DNA from: Allokutzneria sp. NRRL B-24872
Lineage (GTDB): Bacteria > Actinomycetota > Actinomycetes > Mycobacteriales > Pseudonocardiaceae
Direction: 5' to 3'
Assembly (NCBI RefSeq): GCF_002155965.1
Contig: NZ_MUMH01000108.1
Coordinates: forward strand, 1 to 34,922
DNA: 34,922 nucleotides
Shown: in pieces, positions 7,673 through 14,597 of the stretch
How positions within the stretch are numbered: the stretch's first letter is position 1
How the letters are laid out: the number at the start of each line of letters is the position of its first letter
Position numbers and translations under genes: made by a program
The notes under the pieces: model-generated
Database searches by the model: none
Told to the model about the DNA's origin: nothing
What the model saw: the letters and a program-made list of their open reading frames with translations, nothing else

Positions 7673-8851
7673 GTGGCCGATTTCCTCTTCGTGCCGTACT
7701 CCTCGCACGGGCACGTCAACCCGCTGCTGCCGGTGCTGCGCGAGCTGACCGCGTCCGGGGACCGGGCGAGCGTCATCGTCGCGCCGAACTTCGCCGACGA
7801 GGTGGCGGCGGCCGGCGCGCGCGTGCTGCGGCTGCCGACCAGCTCGCACGTGATCGTCCCGGAGCGCTTCGACCCGGTCGACGAGGTGCGGCGACTGACC
7901 AAGACCTTCGCCGACCGCAGGGCGATCCACGAGCTGCTGCGCGCGGAGCTGCGTGACCGCGCGCCCGACCTGGTGGTCTACGACCCGATGGTTCCCAAGG
8001 TGTTCCAGCTGGCCAGCGCGCGCGGCGTGCCGACCGTTCTGTTCAGCACCACCTACGCGCAGAACGAGCACGTCATCGCTTCGACCGTCCAACGACACCT
8101 CGGTGCCGCCGTCGGTGACCTGCTCCGCAAGCCCTGGGCGCGGAACCTGCACCCGTGGGCGGTCGAGACGGCGCGGGAGCACCGCCTCGTGTTGATCAAC
8201 GCGCTGCCCGAGCTCCAGCCCGCCGCGCACAGCTTCGGCCCGCGTTTCCGCTTCGTCGGCCCGCTCACCACCGCGCGGTCCGAACGCTGCGGCGACCTCC
8301 CGTGGTCGGAGATCGAGCGCCGCCGCGTGCTGCTGGTGTCCCCGGGCACGGTGTTCACCAGGGGACCGGCGTTCTTCCGCACCGTCGTCGAGGCGTTCGT
8401 CGATGCTGACCAGCTCGTCGTGATCGCGACTGGGCCGACCGCTCCGCAAGCGCTAGGACCGTTGCCACCCAACGTGATCGCTCGCCGCAACGTTCCGCAG
8501 ACCGCGTTGCTGGAGCACGCAGACGTCTTCCTCACGCACGCCGGGATGAACTCCACCCTGGAGGCCCTTGCCGCTGGTGTGCCGATGATCCTCGTGCCGC
8601 GGATTCTCGACCAGCAGGTCAACGCCCGCCGGGTCGCCGAGCTCGGCGCCGGCATCCGGGTCGACGCCAAGCAACTCCAGCCCGAACTGCTGCGACTGCT
8701 CGTCCGCAAGCTCACCACCGACCCGGCCGTGCGCGCGTCCGTCGATGGGTTGCGGGCGCGCGTCACCGCCCAGAACGGCCCCGCGTTGGCAGCCGAGGCG
8801 CTGCGCGAGGCAGCCGACGCGTCGTGCCGCTTCGATCACGCTCCGAGGTGA
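7673..8851 (+). CDS. GT1-type (MGT/UGT-like) glycosyltransferase
   Basis: The product is 392 aa with a GT-B fold. The N-terminal acceptor domain begins FLFVPYSSHGHVNPLLP, the GHxNP signature of macrolide/flavonoid-type glycosyltransferases. The C-terminal donor domain carries a PSPG-like region with NVPQTALLEHADVFLTHAG, MNSTLEAL and GVPMILVP. Such enzymes transfer sugars from NDP donors to small hydrophobic acceptors. The acceptor cannot be told from sequence. Start GTG 7673 gives the canonical N-terminus; the upstream AAGG is weak. Only 21 nt separate it from the STAND ATPase gene, suggesting co-transcription. No biosynthetic genes surround it, so a self-resistance or detoxification role (drug glycosylation, inference) is as likely as biosynthesis. 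Confidence 0.88.
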   Translation: MADFLFVPYSSHGHVNPLLPVLRELTASGDRASVIVAPNFADEVAAAGARVLRLPTSSHVIVPERFDPVDEVRRLTKTFADRRAIHELLRAELRDRAPDLVVYDPMVPKVFQLASARGVPTVLFSTTYAQNEHVIASTVQRHLGAAVGDLLRKPWARNLHPWAVETAREHRLVLINALPELQPAAHSFGPRFRFVGPLTTARSERCGDLPWSEIERRRVLLVSPGTVFTRGPAFFRTVVEAFVDADQLVVIATGPTAPQALGPLPPNVIARRNVPQTALLEHADVFLTHAGMNSTLEALAAGVPMILVPRILDQQVNARRVAELGAGIRVDAKQLQPELLRLLVRKLTTDPAVRASVDGLRARVTAQNGPALAAEALREAADASCRFDHAPR

Positions 8852-8872
8852 TCGTCGGTAGGGTCGGGGGCC

Positions 8873-10843
8873 ATGGGCGAAACGCGCAACGAGCTGACCG
8901 GTGACGTGCTCGGCTCCGTGGTGCAGGCGCGCGATGTCAACACCATCTACCTGGGCGGGAAGCCGGTCGAGGTGCGTGTGCCCCGGATGCTGCCCGGCGA
9001 CGTGTCGCACTTCCTGAACCGCTCCGCCGAGCTGGAGATGCTTGGCAAACGCCAAGGTTCGATCCGGGCGGCGTTGACCGGTGCGCCCGGGATCGGCAAG
9101 ACGGCGCTCGCGGTCCACTGGGCGCACCGGATCAAGGACCAGTTCCCCGACGGGCAGCTGTTCTACCGCCTCAACGGTTCCGGTGACAGCGGCCCGGCCG
9201 CGCCCGCCGACGTGCTGCTCTTCTTCCTCCAGCAGTTCGACGTCGAGCACATCCCGGACACCGAGGACGAGCGCGCCGCTCTGTTCCGCTCCGTCACCGC
9301 CGACCTGAGGCTGCTGATCGTCCTCGACGACGCGGTGAGCGCCCAGCAGGTGAAGAACCTGCTTCCCGGCTCGGACCGCAGCGCCGTGGTGGTCACGAGC
9401 CGTGCCCGGCTCGACGGACTGCGCATGCAGGGGTTCAGCCCGCTCGTCGTCGAGCGCTTCTCCGACGAGGTCGCGCGCGAGTTCGTCGCGTTGGTCGCGG
9501 AGGACCTGGCGGACGAGCCGGAGCACCTGCGCGCGCTGACCCGGCTGTGCGACGGCCTGCCGCTGGCCCTGCACGTCGCGGCGGTCCGGCTCTCGACGGG
9601 CGACTACGCCTCGGTCGCTGAGTACGTGTCGGTGCTCAGCGACAGCAGGCAGCTGTTCAAGGAACTGGCGATCGAGGATGACCGCCTGGTCGAAGCGGTT
9701 TTCGAGGTGTCCTACCGCGAACTCGCGCCGCAGGTCGCGCGGGCGTACCGCTTGCTGGGCGGGCACTTCGGGTCGGACTTCACCGTGCCGCTCGCGTCCG
9801 CCGTGCTCGAACTGTCCGATGTGGACACTCGCCGGGTGCTGAGCGCGCTCGGCAAGAGCAACCTGCTCGGCGCGGTCGACGGCCGGTACTCCTTCCACGG
9901 CCTCATCAAGCAGCACGCGTCCGCCGCCGCGGAGCAGGAATCCGAACGGATCGGCGCGCTGCGACGAGGTGTCGCCTGGTACCTCGGTCGCGCGGTGGCC
10001 CTGGGCAAGGTGATCCACCCGGAGCGTCCGGCCCTGGCCAAGGAGCTGTGGGAGAACACCGAACCCGCTAGCGGCTCGCGAGAGGAGGTGCTGGCGGAAC
10101 TCGCCGCTGAGCGCCTCAACTTCCGCGCGGCTGTTCGCACGGCGAGCCGGTTGCAGGAGAACCTGAAGGTCTGCGAACTCACCGACGCGCTCGCGCAGTG
10201 GCACTACCAGTCCGGCCACTTGGAGGACCGCGCGGAGATGCGCGACCGAGCCGCGACCGCCGCCGAAGCCCTCGGCGATCCTGCGGTTGCCGGGTACGCG
10301 TACAAGCTCGCGGGGATCGCGGCGGAGGCGGTGGGAGACCTTCCTCTTGCGCTGCAATGCTTTGAGAACACGCTTCGGCTGGTGTCGACGCCGATCGACC
10401 GGCAGAGCGTCCTGGAGTGGACCGGCATCGTTCTCGCGCAGACCGGTGACCGCGTGGCGGCGCTCGCCAAGTTCCGGGAAGCCTGGGGCATCGTCGTCCC
10501 CGGAGAGCTGCGGGCGCGGGCAGAAGCATTGCTGCGCATGCACATCGGCCGCACGCTCGGTGCTGACGCGGACCTCGCGGAGCTGAAGAAGTCCCTCGAT
10601 TACTTCGTTGCGCACGGCGAGCGCGGGAACGCGGCGCGGGTGTTGGTGCTGTTCGCAGAGCCTGAAGGTGTTGAGCAGGCGGTCGCGGACTTTGAAGCGG
10701 AGGGAATGTCGCGCCCGCAGGCACAAGCGCTTGAACTGCTCGCACGGCTGCGGCCCGGGGACGCGGCGCAGAGCCTGGAGCGGGCGGCGGACATCTATCG
10801 GAGCCTCGGGCTCATCAGCGATCTTGAGCGCGTGCTGCGATGA
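8873..10843 (+). CDS. NB-ARC / TPR-like STAND ATPase
   Basis: The product is 656 aa. The short N-terminal segment (NELTGDVLGSVVQARDVNTIYLGG) is of a type seen in front of actinobacterial NB-ARC proteins and carries no catalytic effector domain. The NTPase core has Walker A GAPGIGKT (70-77), Walker B LLIVLDDA (147-154), TSR (175-177) and the GLPLAL motif (228-233). Winged-helix-like sequence follows, then alpha-helical TPR-like sequence from about 370 to the end. STAND proteins are sensor switches that oligomerise on binding a signal; in bacteria they act as regulators or in anti-phage and self/non-self conflict. The ATG at 8873 follows a G-rich stretch. The stop overlaps the start of the beta-lactamase-like lipoprotein by ATGA, so the two are translationally coupled. 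Confidence 0.88.
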   Translation: MGETRNELTGDVLGSVVQARDVNTIYLGGKPVEVRVPRMLPGDVSHFLNRSAELEMLGKRQGSIRAALTGAPGIGKTALAVHWAHRIKDQFPDGQLFYRLNGSGDSGPAAPADVLLFFLQQFDVEHIPDTEDERAALFRSVTADLRLLIVLDDAVSAQQVKNLLPGSDRSAVVVTSRARLDGLRMQGFSPLVVERFSDEVAREFVALVAEDLADEPEHLRALTRLCDGLPLALHVAAVRLSTGDYASVAEYVSVLSDSRQLFKELAIEDDRLVEAVFEVSYRELAPQVARAYRLLGGHFGSDFTVPLASAVLELSDVDTRRVLSALGKSNLLGAVDGRYSFHGLIKQHASAAAEQESERIGALRRGVAWYLGRAVALGKVIHPERPALAKELWENTEPASGSREEVLAELAAERLNFRAAVRTASRLQENLKVCELTDALAQWHYQSGHLEDRAEMRDRAATAAEALGDPAVAGYAYKLAGIAAEAVGDLPLALQCFENTLRLVSTPIDRQSVLEWTGIVLAQTGDRVAALAKFREAWGIVVPGELRARAEALLRMHIGRTLGADADLAELKKSLDYFVAHGERGNAARVLVLFAEPEGVEQAVADFEAEGMSRPQAQALELLARLRPGDAAQSLERAADIYRSLGLISDLERVLR

Positions 10844-11646
10844 AGTGGCTGTTCGTGGTGGTCGTGGCCGTGGTGCTCGCAGCGTGCACCACGCCCGTGA
10901 AGTCCGCCCCAGCGCCGCCTCCGGTCGACTTCGCCGAGCGCGTCGCGAACGCGATGAAGTACGCCGAAACACGGCCTGGCGTGACCGGGATCGTGGTGCG
11001 GGACCGGCAGACGGGCGCGGTGTGGCGGAACCGAGCGGCGGCGACCCACGCGTGGGCGTGCTCGACACCGAAGCTCGCGATGGCCGTGGACTTGCTGCTG
11101 CGCAACGACTCCGGAGCTGTGCGGCTGACCGATGAAGATCGCAAGTTCATGCATGACGCGCTGCACACCAGTGACAACGACGCCGCGCACGCGCTGTGGA
11201 ACCGCTTCGGCGGCGAGGCGGCGTTCGAACCGGGACTGCGTTCGCGGGGCATGACGGACATGCGCTTCACCGCCGAGCACCCGCACCACTGGGGCTGGAT
11301 TCTGACCACGCCGGACGACCTGGATCGCGTGATCACGTTCGTGCTGAACATGCTGCCCGCGCAGCACCGGAGCCACCTCGTCAACGAGCTGCGGACCGTC
11401 GCGCCGAACCAGCAGTGGGGCGTGTGGGCGGCTGGGTCGAAAGCCATGCCCGGCAACAAGAACGGCTGGTCGGATGACAACGACGACGGCTCGTGGGTGG
11501 TGAACTCGGTCGGCTTCGCGGGTCCCGCCGAGCGCTACACGGTCGCGATCATGAGCAACACCAAGGTGATCGACAAGGGGTTCGAGGTCGGTGTGGAGAC
11601 GACGTCGAAGATCAGCTCGTTGCTGTTCGAGGGCTTCTTTCCGTGA
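10840..11646 (+). CDS. Class A beta-lactamase-like serine hydrolase lipoprotein
   Basis: The product is 268 aa. The N-terminus is a lipoprotein signal with lipobox LAAC (Cys16), so the protein should be membrane-anchored outside the cell. The beta-lactamase/penicillin-binding fold motifs are present in order: S75-T-P-K78 (SxxK nucleophile and general base), S111-D-N113 (SDN loop) and K207-N-G209 in place of KTG. The omega-loop Glu is not obvious, so beta-lactam hydrolysis is uncertain. Peptidoglycan or D-Ala-peptide hydrolysis, or a sensing role, are alternatives. The 4-nt overlap with the STAND gene is an unusual pairing of a cytoplasmic switch with a surface hydrolase. The 3' end overlaps the convergent gene by 35 nt. 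Confidence 0.8.
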   Translation: MKWLFVVVVAVVLAACTTPVKSAPAPPPVDFAERVANAMKYAETRPGVTGIVVRDRQTGAVWRNRAAATHAWACSTPKLAMAVDLLLRNDSGAVRLTDEDRKFMHDALHTSDNDAAHALWNRFGGEAAFEPGLRSRGMTDMRFTAEHPHHWGWILTTPDDLDRVITFVLNMLPAQHRSHLVNELRTVAPNQQWGVWAAGSKAMPGNKNGWSDDNDDGSWVVNSVGFAGPAERYTVAIMSNTKVIDKGFEVGVETTSKISSLLFEGFFP

Positions 11647-13168
11647 CGCTCAGCTCGTAGCGGACGTCGCCGGTCGCCACGGTGATCGTGGGTGGCAGGT
11701 CCAGCCCAGCGGCGAGGTGTGCGTACACAACGGACGGAAAGCCGGTGGGATCACCGTCGCCGCTGAGTTCCCATGTTCGTCCGTCGTGGCTGGTGATCTG
11801 CGCGTTGCCATCGCCGATCACTGCGATGATCTCGCGGTCTTCGAGCGCGAACGCCTCGTCGGCGTAGCGGAACAGGATGTCGGCGTTGCGTCGGACGGCG
11901 CGACCGGCGTGCAGCGCGTGCGCGACGACGTGACCGTCCTTTGTGGATTCGAAGCCGAAGCCGAAGCGGGTGAGCCGGGTGACTTCGCCGACCTCGCAGC
12001 TCGCCGTGAACGCGGTCACCCGGCCGCTGCCGAGGCCTTCTGCACTGATCGGTTCGAGGAGCACATCGCTTGGCGGCTCAGGGAGATCGAGCAGCCGGTA
12101 GCAGTGTTCCCGCAGCAGCCCAGCGGATTCGTCGGGCGCGTCGGTGACCAGGTCGGTGACCACCTGGTAGTTGCCGGGGGAGTGCTCTGCGATCGCGCGA
12201 TCGATCTGCGCGCGCAGGGGACGGGCGCTGTCGAGCCGAGGGGCGAGCTTGCCGAGCGCGTCAACGGGCGAACCCGGCGGGACCTCGGGGAAAGCGCTGA
12301 GCAGCACGGGTTTGCCGAGCGCCGCGCCGTAGGCGGTGACCGAGCCGTTGTCGCCGATCACGCAGTCCGCCGCGATCAGCGAAGCTCGCCAGCCCTCCAG
12401 TTCCGGCACGAGCGTGAGGCCCGCGCGCAGGCACTCGTCGAACCAGAGCCGGACCTGGAACGGGCCGTGCCAGTGCCAGACGTTGGGGTGCACGATCGCG
12501 ACGACGCGGTACTCGTCGAGCGGCAGCTCGGTCAGCAGCTGGCGGACCAGGCCCGGGCCGGAGCCGAGCAGCGACGTCTGTGACCACGTCGAGGAGACCG
12601 CGATGACCTGGCGATCACCGGCGTTCAGCGCGCGGCGGTAGTGCTCGCGCAGCCCGAGGCTGGCCCGCATCCGGTCGAAGCACGGATCGCCCGCGAGGAC
12701 CGCGCTCGGCACCGCGGCGGGCGCCAAACGGTCGAGCTGTTCGCGGTGAGAGAGGACGAGGGCTGTGGCGAGCGGCTCGCCGTCGCGCAGCACCCACTCC
12801 TCGGAAAGCCCGAAAACCTCTTTGCTGGCAACAGTTTCGCCCGGCGAGTACTTCGTGTACCCGACTCCGTGCGAGAGGATCACCACGGGGGTCGTGAGTT
12901 CGTGCAGCCCGCCGTGGTGGCTGGCGGAAACTGCCAGGTCGAAGCGCTGCGCGACGGCCTGCTCCCACGAGACGAAGATGACGCCGAGCTTGTCCAGCTC
13001 TTCGCGCAGTCCGTGGGTGAACGGGTCGGAACCGCTCCAGGTGGCGCAGAGCTGCACGCGGAAGTCCGAAGCGAAGATCGGCAGGACGTCGCGCATTCGG
13101 GTCAGCGTCGTGATGTTGTGCAGGACGACGAGCACACGGCGTTCAGCCTGGACCGTCGCCCAGTTCAC
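11612..13168 (-). CDS. GT-B fold protein resembling CDP-glycerol glycerophosphotransferases
   Basis: The product is 518 aa. It begins RRVLVVLHNITTLTRM, a Rossmann-like strand-loop. LSHGVGYTKY (99-108) and the segment around 266-290 (AADCVIGDNGS then AYGAALGKPVLL) match the layout of GT-B enzymes of the TagF/CDP-glycerol type, where a D-x-S-S/T loop contacts the donor. VAIVHPNVWHWHGPF (223-237) is also in the expected place. The last 150 residues look beta-rich and are not recognised. The substrate is unknown, and a clear TagF donor motif is missing, so this is a fold-level assignment. Its ATG overlaps the stop of the pentapeptide-repeat gene by 4 nt, so it is the last gene of a minus-strand operon starting with the ArsR-like regulator. 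Confidence 0.6.
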   Translation of the reverse strand: MNWATVQAERRVLVVLHNITTLTRMRDVLPIFASDFRVQLCATWSGSDPFTHGLREELDKLGVIFVSWEQAVAQRFDLAVSASHHGGLHELTTPVVILSHGVGYTKYSPGETVASKEVFGLSEEWVLRDGEPLATALVLSHREQLDRLAPAAVPSAVLAGDPCFDRMRASLGLREHYRRALNAGDRQVIAVSSTWSQTSLLGSGPGLVRQLLTELPLDEYRVVAIVHPNVWHWHGPFQVRLWFDECLRAGLTLVPELEGWRASLIAADCVIGDNGSVTAYGAALGKPVLLSAFPEVPPGSPVDALGKLAPRLDSARPLRAQIDRAIAEHSPGNYQVVTDLVTDAPDESAGLLREHCYRLLDLPEPPSDVLLEPISAEGLGSGRVTAFTASCEVGEVTRLTRFGFGFESTKDGHVVAHALHAGRAVRRNADILFRYADEAFALEDREIIAVIGDGNAQITSHDGRTWELSGDGDPTGFPSVVYAHLAAGLDLPPTITVATGDVRYELSVTERSPRTATS

Positions 13169-13965
13169 GAGCGCCAGTGGTTCGGGCGGGCGAGGCTGTC
13201 GGGAATCGTCGTGCGCGCGTCCCCGCGCGCGGCGTTCACCTGCGTCTGCGTCAGGAACAGGCTCTCGGCGAGCTTCGCCCCGGCCACGTTCGCGTCGCGC
13301 AGGTCCGCCCCGATCACGTCGGCCGACCGCAGGTCCGCGTCGCGGAGATCGGCGCCGATCAGGTAGGCGCCGCGCAGGTTCGCTCCCCGCAGGTCAGTCC
13401 CGCGCAGCTTCGCGCCGATGAGGTCGGCGCCGCGTCGGTTGCGGGACTTGAAGCCCGCGCGCACGAACTCGCTGGCGCGCACCAACAACGTGTTGACCTC
13501 GGCGCGATGCGCGGCCACATCGAGCTTCGCGAGCGCGTCGGCGTTGTCGTCGGTGAGCGCGGTGGTCGTGGCGAGCATCGCGCTCAGTTCGGCGTGCATG
13601 GGCTTGGTGGCGGGCCGGGCCAGCGCCTCCGTGAGGTACCAGAGCAGTTCGTGCAGCTGCCGCATGATCGGGAAGACCTCGAACATCCGGCGGGCGGTTT
13701 CTGCGGAGCCGCGCCAGTCCTCACCGTCGAAAGTGGACTGTGAGACCTTCTGGCCCGCGCCGAAGCAGTCGTAGACCGTGCAGCCGGAGAACCCCTTGTC
13801 GCGCAGGCGGTTGTGGATGCCGCAGCGGAAGTCCTGCTGGAGGTTGGCGCACGGCGTGCCGATCGGCTTGTCCACCGCGAAGTCCGAGGACGCGGAGAAC
13901 GCCAAGGCCACGCAACACAGGCCGAAGCAGTTGCCGCAGTCAGACACGAGAGGCAGGGGACGCAC
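13165..13965 (-). CDS. Cys-rich (YkgJ-like) pentapeptide-repeat protein
   Basis: The product is 266 aa. The N-terminal part is rich in conserved cysteines: C10, C13, C17, C18, C39, C48, C62 and C67, including CGNCFGLCC and GCTVYDCFGAG. This resembles the CxxCxxxCC metal/iron-sulfur-binding YkgJ-type domain. A helical linker follows (about 85-170). The C-terminal part (about 178-245) has tandem pentapeptides of the A(D/N)LxX type, such as ADLIG, AKLRG, TDLRG, ANLRG, AYLIG and ADLRD. These form a right-handed quadrilateral beta-helix. The biochemical role is unknown. The start is GTG at 13965, 9 nt after the regulator stop and without a clear Shine-Dalgarno. The stop overlaps the next gene by ATGA. 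Confidence 0.82.
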   Translation of the reverse strand: MRPLPLVSDCGNCFGLCCVALAFSASSDFAVDKPIGTPCANLQQDFRCGIHNRLRDKGFSGCTVYDCFGAGQKVSQSTFDGEDWRGSAETARRMFEVFPIMRQLHELLWYLTEALARPATKPMHAELSAMLATTTALTDDNADALAKLDVAAHRAEVNTLLVRASEFVRAGFKSRNRRGADLIGAKLRGTDLRGANLRGAYLIGADLRDADLRSADVIGADLRDANVAGAKLAESLFLTQTQVNAARGDARTTIPDSLARPNHWRS

Positions 13966-13974
13966 GCGCGAAGT

Positions 13975-14541
13975 CTATTCCTCGCTCGTGCCCGCTGAGC
14001 CCGGCATGGTCATCGCGGACAAGGCGATCATCAGCGGCACCACGCGCACCTCGGGCACCGAGTACTGGCCGCGACCGCTGGACTGGAGCCAACCGGAGGC
14101 GGTGAGCTGGCGCAGGTGGTGGTAGATCTGCCCCGAGGTGCCCATGTCCTCGTGCTCCTGGAGCTGCGCCACGGTCCGCTCGCCGCGGATGACCTCCTGG
14201 AGCAGCCGCAGCCGCACCGGGTGGGCCAGCGCGCTGAAGGCGTTGCTGAACTCGGCCCAGTCGTGCCGGAGCAGCACGTGGGTGAACGCGCCCTGCTGCC
14301 ACTCGTGGTACTCGCCGTCCGGCAGCGACACCACGCCGGTGAACAGCACGCCGCCCGCCGGGGCCATCGCGGGCTGCTCGGAGAGGCGTTCCCGCAGGCC
14401 ACGCAGGGCCCAGAAGGCCTCGGCCTCCAGGCTGCCGTCCGCCTCCTCGCTCGGCCGGGGGAACTCCTCGATCTTGGCAAGACGTGCTTCGACCTCGGCG
14501 AGGCGAGCCTCCAGGTCGAGGTAGCGCGCGTCGTCATCCAC
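13975..14541 (-). CDS. ArsR-like winged-helix transcriptional regulator
   Basis: The product is about 188 aa. A short N-terminal coiled coil (LEARLAEVEARLAKIEEF, about residues 9-27) is followed by a spacer domain. A winged helix-turn-helix begins near residue 98: FSALAHPVRLRLLQEVIRGERTVAQLQEHEDMGTSG is the ArsR-type core, and GQIYHHLRQLTASGW is its recognition helix. No CxC metal site is seen, so it is probably not a classical metal sensor. The start is taken as GTG 14541. A longer frame from 14607 would run through the operator palindrome and into the secA2 start region. It heads the minus-strand operon and is divergent from secA2, so it could control both. Confidence 0.8.
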   Translation of the reverse strand: MDDDARYLDLEARLAEVEARLAKIEEFPRPSEEADGSLEAEAFWALRGLRERLSEQPAMAPAGGVLFTGVVSLPDGEYHEWQQGAFTHVLLRHDWAEFSNAFSALAHPVRLRLLQEVIRGERTVAQLQEHEDMGTSGQIYHHLRQLTASGWLQSSGRGQYSVPEVRVVPLMIALSAMTMPGSAGTSEE

Positions 14542-14548
14542 AACCCAA

Positions 14549-14587
14549 ACGTACGCAAGTACGTGTTTTTCAACAAACCGTAGATAT
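14549..14587. promoter_or_regulatory. Palindromic operator candidate and secA2 -10 box
   Basis: ACGTAC (14549-14554) and GTACGT (14559-14564) form a perfect inverted repeat around a 4-nt GCAA spacer. It lies in the divergent region between the ArsR-like gene and secA2. TAGATA (14581-14586) is a plausible secA2 -10 box, which would place the palindrome over the -35 region. The geometry fits autorepression by the ArsR-like protein with co-control of secA2. Both functions are inferred. Confidence 0.45.
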
Positions 14588-14597
14588 GCTGTGCGGC

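Noticed and set aside
7673-8851. Natural-product gene cluster with the P450 at 33891
   Set aside because: The two genes are 25 kb apart with no synthases or core biosynthetic genes between them.
8873-10843. NB-ARC protein as the NTPase partner of the EACC1-caspase module
   Set aside because: It is 9 kb away, on the other strand, with unrelated genes between. A functional link cannot be supported.
8453-11068. 871-aa open frame antisense to the glycosyltransferase and STAND genes
   Set aside because: It crosses two well-supported genes and has Arg/Gln/His-rich shadow composition with no motif.
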